Shown here: one piece after another, positions 11,331 through 21,881 of the stretch
How positions within the stretch are numbered: position 1 is the stretch's first letter
Layout: every line of letters begins with the position of its first letter
Assembly (NCBI GenBank): GCA_018398815.1
Contig: CM031609.1
Location: forward strand, 38,110,829 to 38,174,828
DNA from: Conus ventricosus
Taxonomy: Eukaryota; Mollusca; Gastropoda; Neogastropoda; Conidae
DNA: 64,000 nucleotides
Reading direction: 5' to 3'
Program-made: the position numbers and the translations under genes
Notes under the pieces: generated by a model
The model's input: the letters and a program-made list of their open reading frames with translations, nothing else
Databases searched by the model: none
Told to the model about the DNA's origin: nothing

Positions 11331-13640
11331 TGGTGACATGGATATTCTCGAAATTTTAGTGAAATGAATCAAGGTGATCGCAAAAAATACACCAAGCAGT
11401 TATCCATGGACAACAGTAACTATTGTGGATTCCATATATTTGTGTTTGGAATTAATGAAATGATTAAAAAGACCGCAACATCAACACAGACTTTATGCAT
11501 CACCTTATTGATTGTGAGTAATTACAGTGCTCCAAAACTACAACATGCATCCTCATACATAGAGGTGATAATGATGGATTATCCCATATTATGTGGAATT
11601 ATTAATGAAAAGAGTGTTTCCGCCAAGACAATTACTGTGTCACTTTGTCAGGGTTTGTGGCTTTGGTGGTTAAATTGAGGCCAAGCAACCAACAGTCAGT
11701 ACACATATTTGTGACTAGAGATACAGAGCGAAATGGAGAAGCATGTCAGTGGTGTGTGCATTTGCCGAGTCACTGAACACAGGCATATTTCTCAAAGAGA
11801 GAATAAGGTTAATATATCCCTACGGAAGTTGTCTTTTGAAAAACGACACTAGAGTTGCCACAAATTAATAGCACCAATGGCCCCAAACACATGGCCGAAA
11901 AATGGGACGGTAACGTAAAACGCTAGAGTACCTTCCACACCAAAATGCCCCTGCCATAATGGTATCATGTGAACGACTTCAGTTTTGGTGATCGGTGAAA
12001 GGTTGACCACAAGTAAATGTGTCACTTATTTTAACTTTAACAGTTTCTGCTACACCACACCATCTTACCACCACAAAATACTTTTGGAACTTTACATGAA
12101 ACACTCACAGTTTAAAATCATTTCTATCAGCATGTCATTCCTCATTGTGAAGGTCTCTAAGCTTAACTGGGGTCAGCATTCAGAGTTGGCAGTTATGAGG
12201 ACAACAAGGGGTTTGACAGGTTTATTTCGCTTGGTGGTACTGATCTGGGGATGCGTTGTGACTCAGAAGTTTGGTAGGGCGACACAACCGAAAGACCCCG
12301 CCACTTCCACAATGTATGAACTATACACCAGGCCATATTTTCATGTATTTAGATCTGTCACTGGTGAGTCCAAGAGGCGCGCGCATATTTCAACATGCAA
12401 AAAGAGGGAGTAGAAACTTATTTTTGGCCACTGGAAATGGAATCGACAACGCCATTAAACATCGTTATTACAGTTTGTACTGATCCTCATCCCTTAAAAG
12501 GGAATGTCTGAGGTACATGCCGGAATGTCTCAATGACGATGGTACAGAAACCGTTTATGGTTCATTTCCCTCACATAAGTCTATACACTTGGTTATCCAT
12601 GGGGAGGGACATGCTTTGTGCTCTCACTGGCCTTGTAATACAAAGGCCTTAAAGATTTGTGTATAGGGACAAACAACTCGTTTTGTGCACATGAACCACA
12701 GTCCACCACAAAAGAGTACATCTTCGCCTCTCTCAATCACATTCACGACCACGACCAACACATTCAGCGGGATGGCAAAGTACACGAGAAATTGCTTGGT
12801 TCTCTTGACTGACGAGTCGCTTTGATGCTGAATACGCCGCCGGGGGACGAGGGGAAACAAACTCCTTGATGCTTAGCTCCTTTGAACCCCGAATAGCCAG
12901 GGAATGGACCACTTGTGCGTCAATACCTAGCTGTTTCAGGTTGATACGGAAACGGTGAAGACACAAGACTGATATTTGTTTCAATAAAGTTTGAAACCTT
13001 GGCAAAGATTCCTCCACCACTGTGCGCACGACTACTGATAACAAGTTCACTTAAATCTTCCTCAGTTTTAATAACGCATTCCACCAAGAAAAAGTGCTAA
13101 AATCTTCAAAACGCAATTGTTAAATATTTTAGCTCCGAAAAGAGGGAATCCCACACACTTTCAAGATCATGGGTATCCCTGAAGGTCAGTCCATCAGATC
13201 AAGAAAGTAACCCGAGCGCATAAAAAAATGCAGCAAATGACTTATCGTGTCAAGCTAAACAGCTCGAAATTTTTCGTGAAACCTTCCTGTGTACGTAATT
13301 TTTGTTCTGTCTCCTTATATCCTTTCTTTCCTTTCGATTCGTCTTAGAGTGGGATCGCCTGTATAGGTGAAAGGGTACATAGTACAAGGATAATGTACTG
13401 CCACGAACAGGCGAAGAATACAAAAGCCACTTTTTTTCTCTTACGCCCTGCACACAGAATGGCATGATTTCAAACTCTACAAAAAGGAGTGCAATTTCAT
13501 CACGTGACTCGTAAAAGGCAAAGGTATCGTGAAAAATATTGGGGCTTTGTGGAGTGGAGTAAATACCATACTTATATATCATCACAGCATCACCATCAAC
13601 GAGTCGTTTTGACTGCAATCCAGTTCACGTTCCTGAATTT
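11331..13640. other. Left-copy region, no gene recognised
   Basis: Collinear with about 54110-57150, with many indels. No conserved frame was found. The empty site for the plus-strand SINE lies near 12855-12875. Confidence 0.6.
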
Positions 13641-13689
13641 AAATATCGATGTGCCTCTCTTCTGACTGTCTGTTTGTCTGTCTGTCGTC

Positions 13690-13907
13690 CCCCCCCACCC
13701 TCTCTCTCTCACTCAGGTTCACACTATATCTGCCTGTCTGTCTGACTCTCTCTCGCTCTCTCTCTCCTCTCTGCCTGCCTGTCTGTCTGTCTGTCTCTCT
13801 CTCTGTGTCTCTCTCTGTCCTTTTTCTAACTGTAGTTGTAACGTTAATTTTTGTTCTCTTTCTTCTTTTTTTAACTGTAGCTTTTGTTCTCCCTCTCCCT
13901 CCCTCTT

Positions 13908-13963
<56 letters not shown>

Positions 13964-13965
13964 TC
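13690..13965. repeat. CT/CTGT-rich simple-sequence tract, left copy
   Basis: Dense (CT)n and (CTGT)n runs matching 57183-57428 in the right copy with different repeat numbers. Long frames here on both strands are low-complexity artefacts. Confidence 0.9.
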
Positions 13966-14039
13966 CAACTTTCTCTCTTTTTTGTTCACTCTTTTCGCTC
14001 TCTATCACGCTAAGTAATGTATTCATTTAGCTTATCTCC

Positions 14040-14150
14040 ATTGTAATCCAATTTCTGACCTTGCACTAGTAATGAAAAAAGCATGTTAGAGACAAGTGTA
14101 GTCCAATTTCTGACCTTGCACTACTAATGAAAAAAAAAGTTAGAGACAAG
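14040..14150. repeat. Tandem duplication of about 60 bases, left copy only
   Basis: The unit TCCAATTTCTGACCTTGCAC followed by TAATGAAAAAA and GTTAGAGACAAGT occurs twice here but once at about 57511-57562 in the right copy. A recent copy-specific change. Confidence 0.8.
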
Positions 14151-15500
14151 TAAAGGAAAAAAGTAAAAAATTCATGAACAGCAGTTCAAACGCCGTGTCA
14201 CAGGGGAAAAAAAAAGTTATATATTTATACTGCAATGTACAAAATAGATAATCGACTTGTTTAGAGAAGAGAGTGTTGAGAAGAAGGAAACAAGAACCAT
14301 GAATGGGAGGGCCACAACAGACGTGAAGAAAAGGAGGGAAGCAAAAGGAAATCTTCGGGCAGAATCCTAACGATATCTAAATTTAAAACGGAGATGAACA
14401 ATAAACAACAAACAGGACAACTGCCACAAACACAATCGTTTAGTTCAATGTAAGAGACATAAATGAATAACAATAGGTCGCCAAAAAGAAATGAAAGAGA
14501 ACAAATTATGTAAGTATGACAATGGCGGGTAAGGAACAGAATATTTTTTCCCTTTTTTTTTTCTTTTTTTTTTTCAAATGTAATTTCATTTTATTAATCC
14601 TTTTTCTGGGGACAAATCTGTCTGTCAGTCAGATGGTCGTAATGACGTCAGTGGGTATACTGTAGTCGGGCTCTCCGCCGTACACTCTCGCTCACACAAC
14701 ATCGACATGCAACCAGTCGGACAAAACAAAAGCGAGTACCTACTTTTCATTGATAATAAAACTTTTACATTATTTACATAACATTCTTTCTACTTTACTT
14801 TCACACGATCACTCAAACATTTTATATCAATCACATCAACAGGTCCTCTGGTATTAAAAAAGAAAATTAAAAAAAAACAAAAAACTTTTACAAAGTTAGG
14901 CACCAGCAGTGTCACGCAATAACTGTCTTTACAACAAAACGTTTTACAAAGCTCCCCGGTCCTCATCGACCTATGACAGTTTCTGTCCCAATTTATTTTG
15001 ACCTCGCCAGCCACAACATCTTTTCATCTCCGAGACCTCTTGTCCATTAAAAAAAAAAAAAAGAAAGAAAAAAAAAGAAGCACACAAACTGTGCATGTGC
15101 CCCTCTCAACAAAACAGTAGACCCATGCCCTTACTCTATCCGGGGAAAAAAATTCCGGAAAAGGAAAAGAAAGGGAAAAAAATCGATTAGAAGAGAAAAA
15201 AAAAATTAAGAAAAATATCTTTAGCCAAAGAATATCCATCTTCATCATTTCCCACTCTCGTTCCATTTCCTTTCACCACATATTGCCTGAAGGTTTGCTG
15301 AGCCTTAAAAAAAAAAAGGCTAGACGTGGCCTTTTATTTCACATTTATTTCAGACACCTTCCGTCTCTGTCAGTCTAAAACGGTCAACTGTGAAGCATGC
15401 GCCCTCGGCAAACGCCTCGCTGTCCGTGCAATGCTATCGACCAGGTTCCCGATTCCGCTGATCTTCTTCAGGGTGAATAATCGCTGCGTTATGTCACTTG
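14151..15500. other. Conserved non-coding block, left copy
   Basis: High identity with about 57560-58870, with poly-A/T runs. The two copies agree better here than in the preceding 8 kb. It could be the 3' UTR of an unseen gene, but no supporting frame or signal was found. Confidence 0.5.
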
Positions 15501-16500
15501 NNNNNNNNNNNNNNNNNNNNNNNNNNNNNNNNNNNNNNNNNNNNNNNNNNNNNNNNNNNNNNNNNNNNNNNNNNNNNNNNNNNNNNNNNNNNNNNNNNNN
15601 NNNNNNNNNNNNNNNNNNNNNNNNNNNNNNNNNNNNNNNNNNNNNNNNNNNNNNNNNNNNNNNNNNNNNNNNNNNNNNNNNNNNNNNNNNNNNNNNNNNN
15701 NNNNNNNNNNNNNNNNNNNNNNNNNNNNNNNNNNNNNNNNNNNNNNNNNNNNNNNNNNNNNNNNNNNNNNNNNNNNNNNNNNNNNNNNNNNNNNNNNNNN
15801 NNNNNNNNNNNNNNNNNNNNNNNNNNNNNNNNNNNNNNNNNNNNNNNNNNNNNNNNNNNNNNNNNNNNNNNNNNNNNNNNNNNNNNNNNNNNNNNNNNNN
15901 NNNNNNNNNNNNNNNNNNNNNNNNNNNNNNNNNNNNNNNNNNNNNNNNNNNNNNNNNNNNNNNNNNNNNNNNNNNNNNNNNNNNNNNNNNNNNNNNNNNN
16001 NNNNNNNNNNNNNNNNNNNNNNNNNNNNNNNNNNNNNNNNNNNNNNNNNNNNNNNNNNNNNNNNNNNNNNNNNNNNNNNNNNNNNNNNNNNNNNNNNNNN
16101 NNNNNNNNNNNNNNNNNNNNNNNNNNNNNNNNNNNNNNNNNNNNNNNNNNNNNNNNNNNNNNNNNNNNNNNNNNNNNNNNNNNNNNNNNNNNNNNNNNNN
16201 NNNNNNNNNNNNNNNNNNNNNNNNNNNNNNNNNNNNNNNNNNNNNNNNNNNNNNNNNNNNNNNNNNNNNNNNNNNNNNNNNNNNNNNNNNNNNNNNNNNN
16301 NNNNNNNNNNNNNNNNNNNNNNNNNNNNNNNNNNNNNNNNNNNNNNNNNNNNNNNNNNNNNNNNNNNNNNNNNNNNNNNNNNNNNNNNNNNNNNNNNNNN
16401 NNNNNNNNNNNNNNNNNNNNNNNNNNNNNNNNNNNNNNNNNNNNNNNNNNNNNNNNNNNNNNNNNNNNNNNNNNNNNNNNNNNNNNNNNNNNNNNNNNNN
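15501..16500. other. Assembly gap, 1000 N
   Basis: Exactly 1000 undefined bases, a round number that indicates a scaffold gap of unknown true size. Any reading frame crossing it is meaningless. Confidence 0.99.
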
Positions 16501-17555
16501 CCACAGAGAGTAAGGCGTGTAGGCATGACTGGCATGATTTGAACATCCAATGGAATTAGAGGAGATAACTTCGAGTACGAGGCAGTAAAAATACTGACCA
16601 ATGGTACTCGCCTTTTTTGGACAGATCGGAACGAAATAAGAAGGATGTGAGAGTGAGAGAACGGAGGAGAACGAGGGGGGAACGAAGAAAACGAACAGAC
16701 AGAGAGAGAGAGGAAGAAGTTCGGGGGAGTAGGCTCTCGCCTACAGGAAGGCAGGAAGATGGGAACGAACAGAGAGACAGAGAGAGAGAGAGGTTCTGGG
16801 GTGTAGACTCTGCGAGAGAAAAGCAGAGAGATGAGGGGAGGAGAGAGGAGAACCAAGTTGAGAGATTAGCATGAGATAGTCTGCAGAGGAAGGACTGAGG
16901 AGAGATGTGGAGAGAGAGAGAGTTGCTAACTAATGAAGGGGAAAAGAAAGAAAAGAAAAAAGAAAAGAAAAGCAACCATGTCCATTTGATAAGAGCAGAC
17001 TAGAAGAGAGAGAGAGAGAGAGTGCAATGCGTTAATGCAGGAAGAAAGAAAGGAGAACAGATCGATGTTGATAGTCACTGTTCTATCTTAACCGGGGGTT
17101 CGACCTCATACTTGGCCAGCGCCACTTTCATCGACAGACCAACGCCAGTGCCAACAGTCTAACCTGACCAGGCGCCAGCAGACCAAGACCAGTGCCAGCA
17201 GTTGTGTCGTGCTTGTGAAAGTGACAGTGAAAAGAAAGAAAAAAAAGAAAAGAAAAGACAGTGATTCGTGAATAGTTAAGATCACCTGGCCAGGTAAAGT
17301 AGAAATCTATTTATACCCGGGTTAGTTAATGATGTTTTAGACAAAGGATTTTGTGAAGTTCAGGAAAGAGAGAATGTTTTATTTGTTTGATTCCATATGC
17401 ATTGATGGTTCGTTCTATGAACATGTGTAGTAAAGTTATAGACTTTACTAGTGGTTTGATGTGACGAATGCATGATATATGAATGAGATCGTAAGCAAGC
17501 TGTGAGTGTGTTTGGGCTGTGCGCTAGTCCTTCCTCCATCGACATCACCCGAAGT
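16501..17555. other. Purine-rich region upstream of RBM39, possible noncoding first exon
   Basis: 16560-17040 is GA-rich with (GA)n runs. 17080-17293 is mixed sequence with CCAG-rich direct repeats ending CTGGCCAG|GTAAAG, a plausible splice donor. It could be an untranslated first exon of RBM39, which needs one upstream of 20667, but a retroelement LTR is also possible. No coding frame. Confidence 0.25.
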
Positions 17556-17556
17556 T

Positions 17557-17558
<2 letters not shown>

Positions 17559-17606
<48 letters not shown>

Positions 17607-17609
17607 ACA

Positions 17610-17661
<52 letters not shown>
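17559..17661. repeat. (CA)n microsatellite
   Basis: About 100 bases of CA dinucleotide repeat with two small interruptions. Confidence 0.98.
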
Positions 17662-17665
<4 letters not shown>

Positions 17666-17770
17666 AGAGAGATTGCCATCAACATCTCTGACAGGCAACC
17701 AGCCAACCCACCAACACACAGAGAGAGATTGCCATCAACATCTCTGACAGGCAACCAGCCAACCCACCAA
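17661..17770. repeat. 52-base tandem duplication
   Basis: Two near-identical units containing GAGAGAGATTGCCATCAACA and CTCTGACAGGCAACCAGCC, directly after the CA microsatellite. Confidence 0.9.
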
Positions 17771-17960
17771 ACCTGAGAACGACTCAGCGATCCATAACCT
17801 ACCGTCCATCGGCTCTTTTCTTCCTGCATCAACTACAGGCCCGGGAAGAACTTCCACCTAGGGCTATGACATCTTCCCTGTCGGGCAGATGAAACCAACT
17901 TGATTCAAACGTTCGAATCTCGGATTCAATCTTTCCAGTCACCGCGCCCCGTCTGTAGCC

Positions 17961-17962
<2 letters not shown>

Positions 17963-18007
<45 letters not shown>
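17963..18007. repeat. 45-base poly-C homopolymer
   Basis: An uninterrupted run of 45 C. Such runs can form i-motif or G-quadruplex structures and are poorly sequenced, so the true length is uncertain. Confidence 0.97.
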
Positions 18008-18009
<2 letters not shown>

Positions 18010-18249
18010 TCAATGCCCTCACTCCCAAGGTTCTCCATGTCTTTTTTTTCCCACCCCAAGTTAACACCGACTCATACCGCTTTCATACTCACTTTATCAT
18101 CGTAGCCGGGCATAGTTATCTTGACGAAACCGAAACTGGTGGAATTCCTCCCCCACTCTACCTTCCCCCTCCCCCCTCCCTTTTTGTTTTTGTTTGTTTT
18201 TGTTTTTTAATGTCAGCACAATCAAAATGGTGATGGTAGTCGTTGAAAG
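18008..18249. other. Spacer without recognisable feature
   Basis: C/T-rich and AT-rich sequence between the poly-C run and the retrotransposon tail. No gene seen. Confidence 0.6.
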
Positions 18250-18459
18250 ATAGAAGAACAAGAACAAGAACAATATTTATTCCTTTTGGGATACGGAGGA
18301 GGGGTGTGTTTAAAGCAATAACAGGAAAAGGAAAACAAACAAGTCAAAATAAAACATAAGTTGCTAGTCAATGCTGACATAGACGAACAATTTACAACAC
18401 TTGAGATAATCTAATATACTTTGACAATAGAAGCATTTGTTTTCGATTAGTAGAAGACA

Positions 18460-18819
18460 TCATTTGACAAAAATCACAGACAGATTTTGGTGAGAGAAAT
18501 CATTTTGGCAAATACGTGTTGCGCAAAGTAACGTATGATGAACATTCCATGATAAAATTAAAAATTCATCACCGATTGCAGACATGTCACATTTATTGCA
18601 TAACCTTTCTTCTTTTGGAATAGCAAATCGACGATCTACTTCGGTTGGTAATTTATGATTAGAACATCTAAATTTGATAAGAAGGTAAATATAAACATCT
18701 GGTAAGCTAGAAATATATTTCTCCTCCTTAAAATCAGATTTATAAAAATTTGTAGAAAAAACATTTACTGCTAGTTTCAATGTCATGTTTTTCCACTTTT
18801 GACGAAAAGAGCATTGCAA
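18460..18819 (-). pseudogene. C-terminal zinc-knuckle segment of the reverse transcriptase
   Basis: The longest open piece of the retrotransposon, about 119 codons. It contains KFRCSNHKLPTEVD, IPKEERLCNKCDMSAIGDE and a degenerate LSWNVHH where LLECP-H is expected. This is the conserved C-terminal Cys/His domain that follows the RT and thumb in LINE-like elements. Confidence 0.8.
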
Positions 18820-19564
18820 ACTATTTTTGACATTCCTACATAATGCATTGACGTCTGTAAAAGACTAATTGCTCCAAACACAGTCAAAACCAGATTGTAC
18901 AAGTATGTTTTTAATGCACGTTAACCTGGGAAACACAGTTACTGCGCTATTGTGCAAATGTAACACGAAAGAATAGAACCTAACCGACATTTTTGCAACA
19001 GGAGATTGAACCAAACTAGCCCAAAATCGAATCAGTTGGACATAGACAGTAACTGATCAAGGGTAACGTGCTGATCCACCATGAATCATGTCATTGTGCT
19101 TCTTTTGAACCGAAATACATATTTTAAAAGTTTCAGCTGAAATTCATCATAAATGTTTAAAATTTTCGTATTTCCATATTTCACAACGATATAATAATAT
19201 TGGAACAATTATTTTATCAAATAAATATAAAACAACATGAATAGGTAAATCCTTTGTTCTTGCCTTTTATATCAATTTAAACATGGCTAATGACGCTTTA
19301 TCAAAAGTGTTTTTCTTACATTTAGCAAGAACCTATTCGATTAAAATCTACCCCTAAATATTTGAAGCTGGTCACAACATCAACTTTTTCATTTCCATAA
19401 TGAAATGTGTCCTGTTTATTCAGCCTTGCACTATAAAAGATCATTATTTTAGTTTTAGCAGCATTACTGTTAGCTTCCACTTGTTACAATATAATAGCAT
19501 GGGAACTAGTGCTTTTTGCCATCCCACTTTTTGTCTCTGAAAATATAATCTTCTCATCTGCGTA

Positions 19565-19887
19565 TATAGAGCGCCGGACTCGTGATCCTGGGGTTGCGGG
19601 TTCGAATTTCGGTATAGGGGGATTTTTCCCTCGGAGTTAACATTGGTTCTGACTCCATCCCCCCCTATAGTCGTTCGGATGGGACTATAAACCGAGGTCT
19701 AGTCTGTGTCACATGCACTAAAGACCATACACGGACTCTAAAGATCCCGATGCTCATGTCCTAAGACGGGTGAGTACCGGCTACACGAAAATACACAATG
19801 CATGCAACCTGTGTGCCAGAATAGTCTACTTGAAGACTGTGGGCACGGGGCAGGTTAAACATCCCCATCTGGAAGAAGAAGAAGATA
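19565..19887 (+). mobile_element. tRNA-derived SINE inserted in the reverse transcriptase
   Basis: It starts TAGAGCGCCGGACTCGTGAT, resembling a tRNA from the D-arm onward, with B box GGTTCGAATTTCG at about 19601. A body of about 250 bases follows, ending in a (GAA)n tail at about 19872-19885. The 5' end of the A box is missing. It interrupts the minus-strand RT frame between the FVLL and YAD codons, so it arrived after the LINE. Confidence 0.75.
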
Positions 19888-20666
19888 ACAAGACAAAAGG
19901 TTTGACACAATTCGTTATATCAATATTCAAAGAAAGCCTAATTTCTAATCGTGAACACCCATTATCTTTCAGGTAGCCTTCAAGATCATTCAACTACAAA
20001 GCAAATAACACAGGAGAAAGATTATCACCTTGATGAACACCTTAATGGCTCTCAAAAAAGTCTGACGAATTGCCGTTCATAAATACGGAAGACATCAAAT
20101 TACTATACATATTCATTGTGACTCGCAGGGTTTTGCCATTGATTTTTTTCTTTATGAGTTTAGACCATAATGCTTGCCTCCATACACAACACCAGTTTGA
20201 CGGCAGCAGTCTCACAACTTTTGAGTGTGGCCATTAAAAGCGGTTTTACTGTTGTTTAACATTAACTGTGTGTGACCATAGCTGGTCGCCATGTTTGATC
20301 GAATGGAGAAGCCAAACGTGCTGCTCTGATCCCTCATCGTTACCTTCGGTAGAAATCCCTACATTTTCAAGGTTTGCTTTTAATTTCACATTTTTAACTG
20401 AACATCGAGTTGTTCTCTCCGTAACTGCATTGAAATTCGAATGTGTGTTTAATGTTCAATCGACTTTATTGATGTAGTTTGGTAGAATTTCCATACAAAA
20501 GCGAAATTGCGGAATCTCGGTCTCAGACTCTCACAGTCTGTTTCTCACAGAATTTGAATGAAATGTGGAATGGGCATTTATCATTCACTTCAGACTTATA
20601 ATGCACAAAATGAAAAGTGTATTTTTTTCAAATGTTAATGTTGTGTAGAACTGTTCTGTCTTGCAG

Positions 20667-20750
20667 GACTGGCACTTCAAAGAACTCGTCATCATCATGG
20701 CAGAGGATTTTGACGTGGAGGCAATGCTTGAAGCCCCTTACAAGAAAGAG
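20667..20750 (+). CDS. RBM39: RBM39 exon with start codon
   Basis: The acceptor cttgcag ends at 20666. A 30-base 5' leader precedes ATG at 20697. The 54 coding bases give MAEDFDVEAMLEAPYKKE, nearly identical to the conserved RBM39 start. The exon ends in phase 0 before donor gtttgt at 20751. Because an acceptor precedes the leader, at least one noncoding first exon must lie upstream; it was not identified with confidence. Confidence 0.9.
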
Positions 20751-21847
20751 GTTTGTAACGCCAGTTTATGGCTTTGATGATAACGTGTTCATGTCAGCAT
20801 TTACTGGCCCAGAGTGAGAGTTGTTTTATTTCATTTTGTTTTGAGATATTGTGATTCTTGATGTTGGTAGATGAAAAGTAAACAGTTTAGACCTTGAAGT
20901 TGAGTTGTGGTCTGTCTTTCATTTTAAGATTTTTTAATTTTTGAGATGAGAAGAATGTGGTTCAGAAAGGCATGGGGGTTGGGATTGGGAGGTGGGTATG
21001 GGGTGTCTTGTTAAAACAGATTTTGTATGCGGTTGTAAGGGAATCAAATATACATTGTGTGACTGTATTGTAGTGTATATGAATCAGTGTGTATTTGTGT
21101 GTGGGTGTATGCAGGATTATCATATCAGTTGGTCACATTGAACCATGTTTGTGAGCTCTGAGTTTGCTATGCCTTCAGACCAGCCATAAATGGCATAAAG
21201 ATATAACTTCATATTAATGATTTGACACTATGAGTAGTCAGTGTACAGAAGTCATGGGACATTTCAGAGGTTGAATTACCAGGGTAAGTAAAAGTCAGCC
21301 ATAAATGGCATAAAGATATAACTTCATATTAATGATTTGACACTATGAAAGTCAGTGTACAGAAGTCATGGGACATTTCAGAGGTTGAATTACCAGGGTA
21401 AGTAAAAGTTAGGTTTGTACATGTTAGCAGATTTGCAGGTCACACCATCAAGAAGAGGACTGTGACATTGACAGTCTTCACTTTTGGGGATACACCAGTG
21501 AGTGAGTGCCATTAGTAATGGACATACATGGTGGACAGAGGACATAACGAGCATTTAGGCTGTGGAGGATTTGAGAGCACTATTTAACATGTTTAGTCAA
21601 TGATACCTGCTTCAAACAAAATCTGTATTGTTGAGCACTGAACTATGTACATTTCCTTAGCATTGTCAGCTACTTGTTACTGTTAACTATGCTAGCCAAA
21701 TCTGTCGTGTCCAACAATTTTTCTTTGACATTTACAGGTATGTAGTATAGCAGGTAATTTGCATGGTGTGTAAGTACATGCATAAAGACTTGCACATGAT
21801 GCAGTACATGTAAACAAATACATTTTGCGCGCACCACACACACACAC

Positions 21848-21881
<34 letters not shown>

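Larger units (their letters stand above)
1..15500. repeat. Left copy of a large duplicated segment (partner 47852-58880)
   Basis: Position 1 aligns with 47852, and 15500, the edge of the N gap, aligns with about 58870, in the same order and orientation. Identity is very high over 1-3440 (introns, two RBM39 exons, 3' region) and over about 14000-15500. It is much lower, with dense small indels, over about 5340-13600. Three hAT-like insertions are private to this copy. It is probably the end of an alternative-haplotype contig, although a true tandem duplication is possible. Confidence 0.9.
18250..20260 (-). pseudogene. Non-LTR retrotransposon reverse transcriptase, 5'-truncated and decayed
   Basis: On the minus strand, from about 20260 downward: GVHQGDNLSPVLFA with LNDLE (RT motif region), then a SINE insertion, then YADEKIIFSET (degenerate YADD box), KTKIMIF, VDVVTSFKYLGVDFNR (thumb), and a C-terminal KFRCSNHKLPTEVDRR with a Cys-x2-Cys knuckle (RLCNKC) near 18580-18670. 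It ends in an (AGAACA)-type repeat tail near 18252-18275. Stops and frameshifts abound. These motifs are typical of LINE-type endonuclease-reverse transcriptases. It probably lies between RBM39's noncoding exon and its start-codon exon. Confidence 0.82.

Noticed and set aside
13649..13989. Regular repeat spacing considered for a CRISPR array
   Set aside because: No repeat-spacer structure, only microsatellite, in a eukaryotic genome.
13639..14017. Arg/Glu-rich and Ser/Leu-rich frames of more than 115 codons
   Set aside because: Translation of (CT)n simple sequence. The same holds at 57161-57510 and 59035-59943.
14560..15300. Conserved block considered as a gene's 3' UTR
   Set aside because: Conservation between two near-identical copies does not show function, and no coding exon or poly-A signal was tied to it.
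15326..16856. Long open frames on both strands of 350-455 codons
   Set aside because: They run through the 1000-N gap and are artefacts of undefined bases.
17080..17293. Possible retroviral-type LTR upstream of RBM39
   Set aside because: No matching second LTR, primer-binding site or gag/pol was found in the window.
17506..17832. Frames encoding Thr-His or Cys-Val repeats
   Set aside because: Translation of a CA microsatellite. The same holds at 21692-21969, 30217-30468, 34020-34164, 43033-43744 and 62490-62889.
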